Below are positions 29,404 through 37,399 of a DNA stretch of 46,071 nt, in pieces. The stretch's first letter is position 1; every line of letters begins with the position of its first letter. Origin of the DNA: Deltaproteobacteria bacterium (GTDB lineage Bacteria; Desulfobacterota; Binatia; UBA9968); contig VBKE01000014.1 of assembly GCA_005879605.1 (NCBI GenBank), forward strand, positions 1 to 46,071, read 5' to 3'. The notes beneath the pieces were generated by a model. It was not told the DNA's origin. It did not search any database and saw only the letters and a list, made by a program, of their open reading frames with translations. The position numbers were made by a program, and so were the translations under genes.

Positions 29404-30375
29404 ATGAGACTAGACTCTTTTAATGCAAGGATCCTTTTCGTCCTCGGTCTTCTATTCACATTTGCCGTCGACAAATCCGCCTACCCTGCCGATGTCACGG
29501 CTGTCTATGGCGTCATCGCCACCGACCCGGTCTATCTATGGGTGGCCCAGGAAAAAGGGTTCTTCAAAAAGAACGGTGTAGACGTCAATCTGACTCACAT
29601 CCCGACGAATCAAGCGGTCCAAGCGCTGATCGGCGGGAAAGTGCAATTCGTCACGGCCGGCCCGCAGATACTCGAAGCCGCGCTGGCCGGCTCCGATACG
29701 GTTTACATCATGGGGCCGATCAATAGCTTCGTCCTTTCGCTTTACAGCAAACCGGAAATTAACGGAATCAGAGGACTCGCAGGAAAAACCATCGGCGCCA
29801 CGAACAAGGGGACTCCGAGCGATATCGCGGGTCACATGGTGCTGATACAAAACGGCTTGAAGCCCGACCTCGACGTGAAATTCGCTTACCTGAAAGAACT
29901 CCCCGCCCTAGTAGCGGCCCTCAAAGAGGGAGTCATCGATGCTGCGCTCATCGCGGCCCCCAGCACACTTACGGCGAGAGGGTTTGGGCTTAAAGAGTTG
30001 CTCAACATCACGGCACTCAAAATTCCTTTTGTGCAGCATTCGGTGGCGACAACCCGCTCCTATATCAGCGCCAATCCCGATGTCGTGCGCCGCTTCGTGC
30101 GCGCCGCAGCGGAAGCTTTAGACTACACGCGAAAAAACCGCGCCGAAGTTTTGCCAGTCATGTCCAAATACACGAAGATTACCGATACCGCACTATTGAA
30201 CGAGGGTTTGGACGCCTACGAGAAGGCCTGGGAAAGGATTCCCATCCCGTCCCAGCCCGCTATAGAAGCCGTGCTGGCCGCATCGGAAAATCCCAAAGCC
30301 AAAGGGGCGAAGTGGGACCAGTTCGTCGATGATCGTTTTGTCAAGGAGCTCGTAACCTCAGGCGTGTTGAAATAA
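29404..30375 (+). CDS. NMT1/SsuA-type ABC transporter substrate-binding protein 2
   Basis: A 323-residue exported binding protein. The signal peptide (about residues 1-28) leads into VTAVYGVIATDPVYLWVAQEKGFFKKNGVDVNLTHIP, then ALIGGKVQFVTAGPQILEAALAGSD and IRGLAGKTIGATNKGTPSD, colinear with protein 1 but clearly diverged. The ligand is unknown and there is no transporter gene nearby. It is 35 bases after the cyclophilin gene and ends 9 bases before the convergent Ldh gene. Confidence 0.88.
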   Translation: MRLDSFNARILFVLGLLFTFAVDKSAYPADVTAVYGVIATDPVYLWVAQEKGFFKKNGVDVNLTHIPTNQAVQALIGGKVQFVTAGPQILEAALAGSDTVYIMGPINSFVLSLYSKPEINGIRGLAGKTIGATNKGTPSDIAGHMVLIQNGLKPDLDVKFAYLKELPALVAALKEGVIDAALIAAPSTLTARGFGLKELLNITALKIPFVQHSVATTRSYISANPDVVRRFVRAAAEALDYTRKNRAEVLPVMSKYTKITDTALLNEGLDAYEKAWERIPIPSQPAIEAVLAASENPKAKGAKWDQFVDDRFVKELVTSGVLK

Positions 30376-30384
30376 CTTGCTTAT

Positions 30385-31458
30385 TTATTCCAAATCGTAG
30401 GGAAGGCCCAACTGCTCGCTTACCGCCCGCAAGCCGTCAAGCACGGAGCTGTGCAGCGGAATTCCCCGCGCGGCTCTTTCCTGTGTGGTTTCAAATTCAA
30501 TTTCACCTGCCACGAAGACTCGTTGCTGTCCTTCCATCGGCGCCGTGGACTTCAACTCGCGGATAAGTCTGTCCATATCTGCCTTGAAATCCGCCACTGG
30601 GCGAAACGCATCGATCCGAATCGCGCCGAAGAAATGGCCGCGCGGCTCTTGGTTGGAATTGAGCGCCGTGATCGTGCCCGTCAACACACCGCAGAGAATC
30701 TCCACGACGATGGCCAGCCCATAGCCCTTGTGGCTTCCTCCTTCCCGAGTTCCGCCGAGAGGCAGAAGTCGTCGGGCTTTCTGCGCGACTTTGGGGTCCG
30801 TCGTCGGCTCGGCATTCTCATCAAGCGCCCAACCGAGCGGGATCGCGTCGCCATGGCGCACCGCGACTTCAAGCTTGCCAGCGGCCGCCGTTGTCGTCGC
30901 CATGTCCAGAACAAATGGAAGCTCTTTATCGGCGGGAACGGCAAAACATATGGGATTGGTGCCGAACTTTGCCTCGAGCCCGAAAGTCGGCACGACTTGC
31001 CGGCTCGCATTGGTCATGGCGATTCCGATCATGTCATGCGGCAAAGCCCTCATCGCGTAGTAGGCTGACATTCCGAAATGCCGGCTGTTGCGAGCGCCCA
31101 CCATCGCGACGCCCGAACTCTTGGCCTTTTGAATCGCAAGCTCCATAGCGCGATGGCCAATGACCATTCCTATACCGGTGTCTCCATCTATGAGCGCTGT
31201 CGAGCCGTTCTCGGACACGACACGAATATTGGGCGTAGGATTCATGCTGCCTTCCTGCAGCCACTTCACGTACCAAGCGTTCGGGTTGAAGCGAATCACG
31301 CCGTGGGTGTCCACGCCGCGCAGATCGGCCGCGACGAGCACTTTCGCGGCGATCTCTGCGTCGTTTTCTGGAACTCCAAGTTTCTGAAACGCCTGGCTGA
31401 CGAAGCGGGTGAGCTTTTGATGATCGACACGCGTGTCGCCTTTTGTGCGATGTTCCAC
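30385..31458 (-). CDS. Ldh family oxidoreductase (malate/lactate/ureidoglycolate dehydrogenase type)
   Basis: A 357-residue NAD(P)-dependent dehydrogenase of the LDH_2 family. The family blocks LRGVDTHGVIRF, ARNSRHFGMSAYYAMRA (catalytic His) and FGTNPICFAVPADKELPFVLDMATTTAA, the glycine-rich SHKGYGLAIVVEILCGVLTG and a C-terminal helical end are all visible. The substrate could be a 2-hydroxy acid such as lactate, malate or sulfolactate. The GTG start has AGGAGG six bases upstream. It converges on the binding-protein operon, with which it may share a pathway. Confidence 0.92.
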   Translation of the reverse strand: MEHRTKGDTRVDHQKLTRFVSQAFQKLGVPENDAEIAAKVLVAADLRGVDTHGVIRFNPNAWYVKWLQEGSMNPTPNIRVVSENGSTALIDGDTGIGMVIGHRAMELAIQKAKSSGVAMVGARNSRHFGMSAYYAMRALPHDMIGIAMTNASRQVVPTFGLEAKFGTNPICFAVPADKELPFVLDMATTTAAAGKLEVAVRHGDAIPLGWALDENAEPTTDPKVAQKARRLLPLGGTREGGSHKGYGLAIVVEILCGVLTGTITALNSNQEPRGHFFGAIRIDAFRPVADFKADMDRLIRELKSTAPMEGQQRVFVAGEIEFETTQERAARGIPLHSSVLDGLRAVSEQLGLPYDLE

Positions 31459-31546
31459 GGAAACCTCCTGACTTTATTTTCGCTCATCTGATGCGCCTGT
31501 CCCGCCCCTTGTTCTCTACTATGGTCGCTCTCTTATTTCCATTGTT

Positions 31547-31855
31547 TTATCCTTTCGGATATTTGTCCCAGCCGTATTGCCACTCCCGCCACATTGGAAG
31601 TAATTGATCCAACAAATGCTTCCGCTTCTCTTCGTGCTCGCGATTGGCAAGCCATCTTACCTGTAGAATATCGCAAAGAGCGTCCGCCCCTAGGCCGGGA
31701 CGAGATGAATCGTCAAAATATCCACTGCGGTATGCATCGGCGAACAGCTTAAAAATGTCACCTTTGTAGGGATCTCGCCCGATGTGGCCGCGAATCTCCT
31801 TCAGGTGCTGATCAAGATATTCAACGAGTGTGTCAATGATTTCGTTCTGAGTCAT
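31547..31855 (-). CDS. Hypothetical protein, 102 residues
   Basis: I do not recognise it. It is soluble, helical and acidic at the start (MTQNEIIDTLVEYLDQHLKEIRGHIGRD), with tryptophan-rich C-terminal WREWQYGWDKYPKG. GGGAGGTG lies a short distance before the ATG. No membrane segment or signal peptide. Confidence 0.6.
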   Translation of the reverse strand: MTQNEIIDTLVEYLDQHLKEIRGHIGRDPYKGDIFKLFADAYRSGYFDDSSRPGLGADALCDILQVRWLANREHEEKRKHLLDQLLPMWREWQYGWDKYPKG

Positions 31856-31886
31856 CTGTTCACCTCCCGTCTTTCTGTGCGACGTT

Positions 31887-31991
31887 CTACTTGGATTGAT
31901 GTTTGTTAATCCAAATAATCAATATGACAAACGCAACGAAAAGAGCTCCGACAATCAAAAGACTGATATCAACCGATCCTCCAGTAAACAT
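31887..31991 (-). CDS. Very small single-span membrane protein (34 residues)
   Basis: MFTGGSVDISLLIVGALFVAF continues into VILIIWINKHQSK: one strongly hydrophobic helix with a basic tail. CTGGAGGAAAA sits directly before the ATG, a strong ribosome binding site, which supports translation. It lies between two hypothetical genes on the same strand. No homologue comes to mind; comparable small proteins modulate larger membrane complexes. Confidence 0.5.
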   Translation of the reverse strand: MFTGGSVDISLLIVGALFVAFVILIIWINKHQSK

Positions 31992-32102
31992 TTTTCCTCC
32001 AGTCCGCATGGTTTTGTGCACCGAGCCGGCGAGGCCAATTTGGCGCAAGCCTCTGTGGCTCGGAGCAATGACAAATTGTGAATTTAGCTGTAAGACAAAA
32101 AG

Positions 32103-32456
32103 CTAAATGCGAAGAACCGAAGGCGGAGCGCGAATAGAGAAGGTGCCGACAGGAAGATGCCGAGAGAAGTGTTGATTGCGACCGGTACCGAGGAAGGAGG
32201 CAATCTGAACCTCAACGTAGTCCAGAATGCCAATTGCTAAAAATCTCTCCTGACTCTGATTATCGTTGCCTTTGAAGACTCGACTATAAGCGACGCTCTG
32301 AATGACATCGCTGACCGAGATTAAGCTGCTTTCGTGAACAGGAAGCGTATCTGCGGGAACATTTTTTGGAACCGATGCCGAAAGAAAACTGGCGAGAACA
32401 TAAGTATATAAGATCAGCAAGAGAAGTCGATTGTGGCGCGTGGGAAGAAATAACAC
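32103..32456 (-). CDS. Hypothetical exported or membrane-anchored protein
   Basis: 117 residues starting with a hydrophobic segment (RLLLLILYTYVLASFLSASVP), consistent with a signal peptide or anchor, then a polar domain I do not recognise. The GTG start has GAAGGTG upstream. The codon pattern is not obviously coding, so it could be spurious. Confidence 0.4.
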   Translation of the reverse strand: MLFLPTRHNRLLLLILYTYVLASFLSASVPKNVPADTLPVHESSLISVSDVIQSVAYSRVFKGNDNQSQERFLAIGILDYVEVQIASFLGTGRNQHFSRHLPVGTFSIRAPPSVLRI

Positions 32457-32700
32457 TGCACCTTCTCTATTTCAGCTGATTTTCGATGTCAAACTTAAAA
32501 GCAGCGCGACTCCAAGATACCTCTGTCGCGACCGCTCGTACAAAAGAACACGCCAGCACGTGAAACGAAATGCCTAACGCGCTCACAGCCCGGGGTCTAG
32601 CTCAGAGAACGATCCAGCGAAGCTCGTGAAACACGAAACTGAAGATATCACCCCAATTCGGCTTTCGTCAGGCTTAACCGCTTGTGCGTTTAGATCAACG

Positions 32701-32848
32701 GCAATTTCGCGGAATTGTTCGAGAGCGCCTTCGAGATCTTCGACGATTCCTGAGCGAGGATATCGGGATTAGGGTGATTGTTGGATGCTTCGAGGGTTTC
32801 ATTTTGAAGCCAGAAGATGTCGAGGCTGGCTTTGCCGCGGTTGATGAG
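32701..32848 (-). pseudogene. hsdM 3'-end fragment, copy 1
   Basis: About 150 bases closely matching the last coding part of hsdM at 41215-41356 (the WLRDESLEESDNLPDP through EALEQFREIA region), with base changes and small indels that close the frame. The match ends abruptly at both sides. It is the leftmost clear fragment and lies just before the DnaA box pair. In the rest of 32457-33448 I see only that box pair, fragment 2 and short hairpins, with no intact gene. Confidence 0.75.
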
Positions 32849-32989
32849 TTGCTCCCAGGTTTAGGAGAAAATGTTCGCGTCCCCTTTTCTCCTACCCCAG
32901 CGGTATGATCAATCCAAAACGCTCCAAGGATATCCAAGAAGTTCTCGCGAAAAACGGCCTATCTCAATCCGGCATAGTTACCGAAATAA

Positions 32990-33012
32990 TTATCCACAAA
33001 AACTGTGGATAA
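32990..33012. other. Inverted pair of consensus DnaA boxes
   Basis: TTATCCACA (32990-32998) and its exact reverse complement TGTGGATAA (33004-33012) are five bases apart. Both are perfect matches to the 9-base DnaA box. They lie in an AT-rich, gene-free stretch. They could be a DnaA titration or regulatory site, part of an origin, or simply a 9-bp hairpin. No dnaA or dnaN gene is in the window and no further strong boxes were found nearby. Confidence 0.6.
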
Positions 33013-33334
33013 CCTGTTAACAACTCAGCCAGTTACACCAATGTTAAGTCTAAATAAAGCAGCCCCGAGCAGACTGCCTAAATAATGGCTCTATAAATCA
33101 TTTAGAAAACAATAAGTTTTGGCCTTTTCTATTTTAAGGTCTCTTTGTTCATACGAACCCTTGTTATGAAGCCGAGCTTCCCGTTTTATTATTCACGTAA
33201 GGACCGTTGGCGGTCTCTTTGCCCGCCGAGTAAGGTCGATTTGTCGCGAATTGCCACCTGGTGTCCATGACATTACGTCGGCTCGACGAGCTTAAGCTTT
33301 TTCCGCTGAAACAGCGCGATTTTTTGACCTTTAG

Positions 33335-33390
33335 TCTCCCGGCGATCTCAGACTTAGAGGCTTTCGTCTCTAAGCCAAGAAGATGTTGCC
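33335..33390 (-). pseudogene. hsdM 3'-end fragment, copy 2 (degenerate)
   Basis: The minus strand reads a frame-shifted version of IFWLRDESL followed by a stop, with GGCTTAGAGACGAAAGCCTC matching the same position of hsdM. It is short and decayed, and was recognised only by comparison with the other copies. Confidence 0.5.
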
Positions 33391-33448
33391 ACTTGGCCCG
33401 TCAGTAATCGCCTTTCCCGTGGATTTGGCGCTATGCGTTCATTGCCCG

Positions 33449-33718
33449 TCATTTCCGTCGCGCTCGCGTATGCTTGATTTTCTGCTCCAGCCACAGATTG
33501 ACCAGAGCGTCAGAGGAAACCCCTTTTGCGTTCCAGCGAATGGATTTTCTCCGACAGATCCTTTCGACCGGGTAGTAGGACGCTTCAGGTTCGAGCACCA
33601 CGTCGAATTTCACCTTCTTCGTCTTCTTCCAAAAATCACTTAAGCCGTGCTCATCCCAGAACTCGCCGATTTCCGCGTACGACCGCGCTTTGGAAATTGA
33701 ACTTCTATCTTCTGTCAT
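33449..33718 (-). CDS. CopG-type antitoxin-like protein
   Basis: An 89-residue protein resembling the CopG antitoxin family: the block SYAEIGEFWDEHGLSDFWKKTKKVKFDVVLEPE matches the usual EFWDxHDLTDFW start, and GVSSDALVNLWLEQKI resembles the C-terminal RHH-like helix. It would repress its own operon and neutralise a toxin, but no RelE/BrnT-like toxin is next to it. It follows the DUF4926 gene by two bases, so the two are co-transcribed. Confidence 0.65.
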   Translation of the reverse strand: MTEDRSSISKARSYAEIGEFWDEHGLSDFWKKTKKVKFDVVLEPEASYYPVERICRRKSIRWNAKGVSSDALVNLWLEQKIKHTRARRK

Positions 33719-33720
33719 AT

Positions 33721-33960
33721 CTATCCGGTGAGAGAACGTACGTGAAGAATCTCGTTTGCGGTGAGCTCCTCAAGGGCCGACTCCGGCACCGTAGTTACGG
33801 CTATCGTTTCGCCAAGGGCGTTGAAGATTTCTATCGAGTAACCTACCTCTCCGCCATTTGCTGGATGTATCTCCACAATGGTTGCTAAATCACCCCGACG
33901 CAGATTGTTCTCTGGAATATCCTTCGCCAGTGCTACTTGTTGGAATTCCTTAAATATCAT
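33721..33960 (-). CDS. DUF4926 family protein, copy 1
   Basis: A 79-residue beta-rich protein: FKEFQQVALAKDIPENNLRRGDLATIVEI then VGYSIEIFNALGETIAVTTV is the DUF4926 pattern. Its ATG overlaps the last stop codon of a decayed DUF6883 gene as ATGA, and AAGGAG eight bases upstream lies in that remnant. The function is unknown; the small size and partners suggest an immunity or antitoxin type role. A second copy is at 42772-42999. Confidence 0.75.
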   Translation of the reverse strand: MIFKEFQQVALAKDIPENNLRRGDLATIVEIHPANGGEVGYSIEIFNALGETIAVTTVPESALEELTANEILHVRSLTG

Positions 33961-34287
33961 GGAGCCTCTCCTTTATCAGGGTAGAAGGTTATGACTTTCG
34001 TAATTCCGGTTCTTAACCATACATCCAAACTGCTTTTACTTTCAAAGTGGTCTTATTAGGTCCGGTTAATGAGTCTCATATCCCGTAGAGCTCACCGTAA
34101 AATGTTTGGATAGCCACTGCATCCGGTCAAGATCTGCCTGCGAATGTCTCTCTCTAGACGTCGCGGATTGTCGAGAGTGTACCGTTTCAAAAACTCCTAC
34201 TTATCACCCACAGATCGTTTGACGAGCACGTATCGGGTCAGTTTCTCTGGAGCAATCTCACCATCCGCAGGCAATTTCTCTAGTTTC
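33957..34287 (-). pseudogene. Decayed DUF6883-like gene
   Basis: Reading the minus strand in three frames gives a continuous DUF6883-like protein: LPADGEIAPEKLTRYVLVKR then VGDK-stop (TAG, 34197-34199), EFLKRYTLDNPRRLERDIRRQIL, a frameshift, AVAIQTFYGELYGI-stop, SLTGPNKTTLKVKAVWMYG, a frameshift, and TGITKVITFYPDKGEAP with a final TGA overlapping the DUF4926 ATG. At least four lesions show old decay. The original gene was coupled to DUF4926. Beyond it, the rest of 34288-34695 holds only a possible TTGACA promoter element at 34567 and short palindromes. Confidence 0.6.
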
Positions 34288-34695
34288 TAGACGTAAAAAT
34301 CAAAGCCCGCAATCTGGCCAGACTTAATTGAAGAAAAAATCAATCTAATCCGGCACGGAAAATAATGCTTTACCTTCGCGAACAAGAGTACTTCCGAAAT
34401 CCTACTCCTGAGACAAGTAAAAATCCTTGGGTTGCAACGTTGCGCGCTGGCTCGGACCCGTGGCCGAAAACAAATGATTTTGGGACAGAATCAGTAATAC
34501 TCATAGGTTTTATGTAGTTAGTTAACTAATTATACTTATCTATCATCGAGTACGTAAAGACAAAACTTGACAAATAGACTTCAGTGACTACTGTTAAGGA
34601 AGCTAGGTATAGGGTTTCCTTCCACGGTTACCTGAAATTCTTCAAGTAAGCCCCCCATACTCAACCCTCTCACCAGTCCAACCAAGGAGGTTGAA

Positions 34696-35013
34696 ATGTA
34701 TACTCGCAACGTCAGTTTGAAGCTCAAGGCCAATTGCGCGCCCGAGTTTACCCGCACTCTTGAGAAGGAGATTATTCCCGTGCTCCGGAAACAAAAGGGA
34801 TTTAAGGATGAGATCACCCTCGTCGCCCCAGAACGGAATGAGGCCGTAGCCATTAGTTTCTGGGATAAGAAAGAGGACGCGGAGGCTTACAACCGCGAGA
34901 AGTATCCTGAGATCTTGAAGACCCTGGCGAAGGTGGTTGAAGGCACTCCCAGAGTGGAGTTGTTTGAGGTCGCAAACTCGACTTCGCACCAGATCGCCGC
35001 TAAAGCGGCCTAA
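34696..35013 (+). CDS. Small dimeric alpha/beta-barrel (ABM-like) protein
   Basis: A 105-residue ferredoxin-like protein similar to the antibiotic biosynthesis monooxygenase (ABM) superfamily: NVSLKLKANCAPEFTRTLEKEIIPVLRKQKGFKDEITLV then AVAISFWDKKEDAEAYNREKYPEILKTL. Members may be monooxygenases or have no known enzymatic role. AAGGAGG is seven bases before the ATG. It starts a plus-strand run of accessory genes with GlsB-like and other membrane proteins. Confidence 0.8.
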   Translation: MYTRNVSLKLKANCAPEFTRTLEKEIIPVLRKQKGFKDEITLVAPERNEAVAISFWDKKEDAEAYNREKYPEILKTLAKVVEGTPRVELFEVANSTSHQIAAKAA

Positions 35014-35031
35014 GCAGAGAGACCTGCGGTT

Positions 35032-35055
35032 CGGAGAGGGGATATCCCCTCTCCG
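35032..35055. terminator. Perfect GC-rich hairpin
   Basis: A 24-base perfect palindrome (arms CGGAGAGGGGAT and ATCCCCTCTCCG) just after the ABM-like gene. TTGTAAAAAA follows rather than a T-run, so it may be an mRNA-stabilising hairpin or a weak terminator before the GlsB-like gene. Confidence 0.55.
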
Positions 35056-35079
35056 GGTTGTAAAAAACAGGAGGCTCTT

Positions 35080-35385
35080 ATGAACGGCATATTTTGGATT
35101 GTATTGGGCGGAATGACCGGTTGGTTGACAGGAACATTGATGGGGAAAGAGGGGTACGGGAAAAGATCACTAGGCGGTTATACTAGAAGCTTAGATATTT
35201 TCTTCGGGGTCGTCGGTGCCTCTATCGGCGGTTATCTATCTTTCTGGGCCGTCATCGGGGAGGGTAGCTCTTTTAGCGGTTATGCGGCCGCAGCCCTTGG
35301 CTCCATTGCTCTTGTGGGATTTGTCCGGCAAATCTCCGCAGGATACTCACCTTTTAGGGGTGGGAAGCGATTCATTTCGTTTTGA
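35080..35385 (+). CDS. GlsB/YeaQ/YmgE-type small membrane protein
   Basis: A 101-residue protein with membrane segments rich in glycine: FWIVLGGMTGWLTGTLMGKE, then IFFGVVGASIGGYLSFWAV and AAAALGSIALVGFV. This matches the transglycosylase-associated (YeaQ/YmgE) family, linked to general stress responses. AGGAGG precedes the ATG. The loop between helices is longer than usual. Confidence 0.8.
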   Translation: MNGIFWIVLGGMTGWLTGTLMGKEGYGKRSLGGYTRSLDIFFGVVGASIGGYLSFWAVIGEGSSFSGYAAAALGSIALVGFVRQISAGYSPFRGGKRFISF

Positions 35386-35450
35386 ATGAGTGCAGATTCG
35401 CTTTATAGGAGATGGCAAAAGGTTCTTCGGAACCCATAAAGGAGAAAGAA

Positions 35451-36005
35451 GTGAATACTTTTTGGTTCTTTGCGATTCCATCGATGCTGGTCATCGTAGG
35501 GATGATATTGAATAATTTTCAAGTTGTATTTGATCGACCTCAATATTCATTAGAGGAAGATCCGGCTAAAAAACTTGCAGCCGAACGGCGTTTCTTCGAT
35601 CTCCTGAGAGTTCGATTCTTGAAACGGCAGAAAAGGGTCGGTCAATATTCTTGGCTGGTTCTGGTGGCCTTTGTTGCGTTCTCCTGGTGGCTGTATTTGG
35701 ATACAATCAATAAAACAACAGCTTCTAAACAAATAACTGCAATTCAAACCCTGCCAGTAGTTGAAAGTGAAGACAAGGTCTTATCTTTGACTCTTAGCGA
35801 TGGGAATAATATTCAATACCTGATCAAACCACCAACCTTGACTCTAACGCTTAGCGACGAGACTAATACTCAGTACATTAAATTACCAAAGGCGGAGAGA
35901 CCGAACGCGGCAGTTCAAGGCTGGCGGCTATCAAGTTTAGGAACAGCTTTGAGCCTTGGGGATGTTGGAGTGCCTCTTGGCATCGCTCTGAATATCTCGA
36001 AATAA
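35451..36005 (+). CDS. Hypothetical membrane protein with internal repeat
   Basis: About 184 residues with two membrane helices (FWFFAIPSMLVIVGMI near the start and SWLVLVAFVAFSWWLYL in the middle), a charged linker between them (KKLAAERRFFDLLRVRFLKRQ) and an outer domain with two copies of a short repeat (LTLSDGNNIQYLIK and LTLSDETNTQYIKL). The GTG at 35451 is preferred because AAGGAG lies six bases upstream; ATG 35412 directly abuts its AGGAG. I do not recognise the family. Confidence 0.6.
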   Translation: MNTFWFFAIPSMLVIVGMILNNFQVVFDRPQYSLEEDPAKKLAAERRFFDLLRVRFLKRQKRVGQYSWLVLVAFVAFSWWLYLDTINKTTASKQITAIQTLPVVESEDKVLSLTLSDGNNIQYLIKPPTLTLTLSDETNTQYIKLPKAERPNAAVQGWRLSSLGTALSLGDVGVPLGIALNISK

Positions 36006-36055
36006 GGGCGATATGCAAAGGTAAGCTCACCCGTGGATCAGCAAGTATTATCCCA

Positions 36056-37048
36056 ATGGCGTCCATGAAAGGAAAAGCGACGAGCTTCTTTACTAGCACT
36101 CATTTGCCAGCTCCCTGTGGAATTGTACTCGCGGGCGGCGATGGCAAACGCCTTCAGCCATTTATCGATCGATTAGGGGGAGGTGGTCTTCCCAAGCAGT
36201 ACATGAATTTCATCGGCACTCGCTCAATGCTGGAGCACACCTTCCAACGGGCAGAGACGCTGATCTCTCCGGACCATCTCTTCACCGTGGTCAACCAAGA
36301 CCATCTGAGATTTCCCGATGTCAAACGGCAGCTTTCTAGCCGCCCACACGGAAACGTGGTCGTGCAGCCTGAAAACAAGGAGACTGGGCCTGGTCTACTC
36401 CTGCCACTAATTCATCTATACAAGCGCTATCCCGATTCCACGGTGGTTGTTTTTCCCTCAGACCATTTCATCGAGGACGCACGCCTTTTTATGGTGCATG
36501 TGGAGCTGGCATTCCTTGCGGTTGAGCGGGACCCTTCCGGTCTCATCCTGTTAGGAATGGAGCCGAGCGGAGCAGAGCCGGAGTACGGCTATATTCTGCC
36601 AGGCCGACGGGTGGAAAGCCTGCATCCGTCGGGCGTTTGCGAAGTCTCAAAGTTCATTGAGAAGCCGGAGCGTCCTTCCGCGAACGCGCTGATCCTAAAG
36701 GGAGGGTTGTGGAACACCATGGTCATGGTTTTCAAGGCCGAGATGCTGCTGGATTTAGTGCGCAGGGCTGCTCCGACGCTCTCCCGCTTTTTTGACCGGA
36801 TCTCGAGAGCCGTAGGGACTGACGCTGAGACGGATGTGGCGGAAGAAGCTTACAGACAAATGGAGCCCGTGAATTTTTCGCAAGGGCTGCTGGAGCCTCT
36901 TTCGCTGCAGCGCCCATCGCCCTTATTGGTTCTGCCAGTGCGGGGAGTACATTGGAGCGACTGGGGATCCGAGCGCCGTATCATGAGCGCGCTCCAAAAG
37001 ACTAGGCACGTGGGACAACTGAATGTCACAGCACATTCATCTGACTAA
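36056..37048 (+). CDS. Mannose-1-phosphate guanylyltransferase-like nucleotidyltransferase
   Basis: A 330-residue sugar nucleotidyltransferase. The nucleotide motif CGIVLAGGDGKRLQPF, GLPKQYMNFIGTRSMLEHTFQRA, VVFPSDHFI and EYGYILPG, EVSKFIEKP and WNTMVMVFKAE blocks match GDP-mannose pyrophosphorylases. It lacks the phosphomannose isomerase half of bifunctional ManC. It would supply GDP-mannose for surface glycans, but there are no glycan genes around it. The ATG has no clear ribosome binding site; ATG 36065 is another option. Confidence 0.82.
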   Translation: MASMKGKATSFFTSTHLPAPCGIVLAGGDGKRLQPFIDRLGGGGLPKQYMNFIGTRSMLEHTFQRAETLISPDHLFTVVNQDHLRFPDVKRQLSSRPHGNVVVQPENKETGPGLLLPLIHLYKRYPDSTVVVFPSDHFIEDARLFMVHVELAFLAVERDPSGLILLGMEPSGAEPEYGYILPGRRVESLHPSGVCEVSKFIEKPERPSANALILKGGLWNTMVMVFKAEMLLDLVRRAAPTLSRFFDRISRAVGTDAETDVAEEAYRQMEPVNFSQGLLEPLSLQRPSPLLVLPVRGVHWSDWGSERRIMSALQKTRHVGQLNVTAHSSD

Positions 37049-37089
37049 AACAGGACACTGCACATGCACCAACGAGACGAGTAATACCA

Positions 37090-37345
37090 CCAAGTTCATC
37101 GACCATGCTATGAACTTTTCTTTGGAGACATATTCCCACCTAAGTCACTTGCGATTTCGCGGAATGGTTCGAGGGCGCCCCTCGACACGGTCCACGGCTT
37201 CGCCCGGGCCTGGCTCGGGGTCTCCCGAGCGAAGCCAGTCGAGGGACGACGATTTCCTGGGTGAGAACGCTAGGATCGGAGAAGGTTGTCGGACTCTTCG
37301 AGGCTTTCGCCTTTAAGCCGGTAGATGCTGAGGACGGATTTGTCC
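37090..37345 (-). pseudogene. hsdM 3'-end fragment, copy 3 with shared 3' flank
   Basis: It matches hsdM from about 41146 to 41350, including the stop codon and about 15 bases beyond it, so copy and gene share sequence outside the reading frame. The left boundary is an inverted repeat, AAGTTCAT and ATGAACTT. A 68-base palindromic element (37178-37245) interrupts the copy. It follows the nucleotidyltransferase gene and accounts for most of 37049-37399. Confidence 0.8.
37178..37245. repeat. Palindromic element inserted in hsdM fragment 3
   Basis: About 68 bases absent from the intact hsdM copy. Outer arms CCCTCGAC and GTCGAGGG and inner arms GGCTTCGC and GCGAAGCC make a nested hairpin with GC-rich spacers. 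It looks like a dispersed REP-like element that inserted into a dead gene fragment. Confidence 0.7.
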
Positions 37346-37399
37346 CGATCCAAAAAGTGCCTGTCCCTTCTTTATTCCCTATGATTCAGACGCCGCAGC

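Noticed and set aside
32551..32566. Possible third parS site (CACGTGAAAC)
   Set aside because: Only one half matches; the left half (GCCAG) does not fit the palindrome.
32695..32937. Minus-strand 80-codon frame
   Set aside because: It is a wrong-frame reading through hsdM fragment 1, rich in Arg/Ser/Pro with no gene-like features.
34567..34594. TTGACA with a weak TACTGT as promoter for the ABM-like gene
   Set aside because: The -10 is poor and the distance to the gene is about 100 bases; not strong enough to list.
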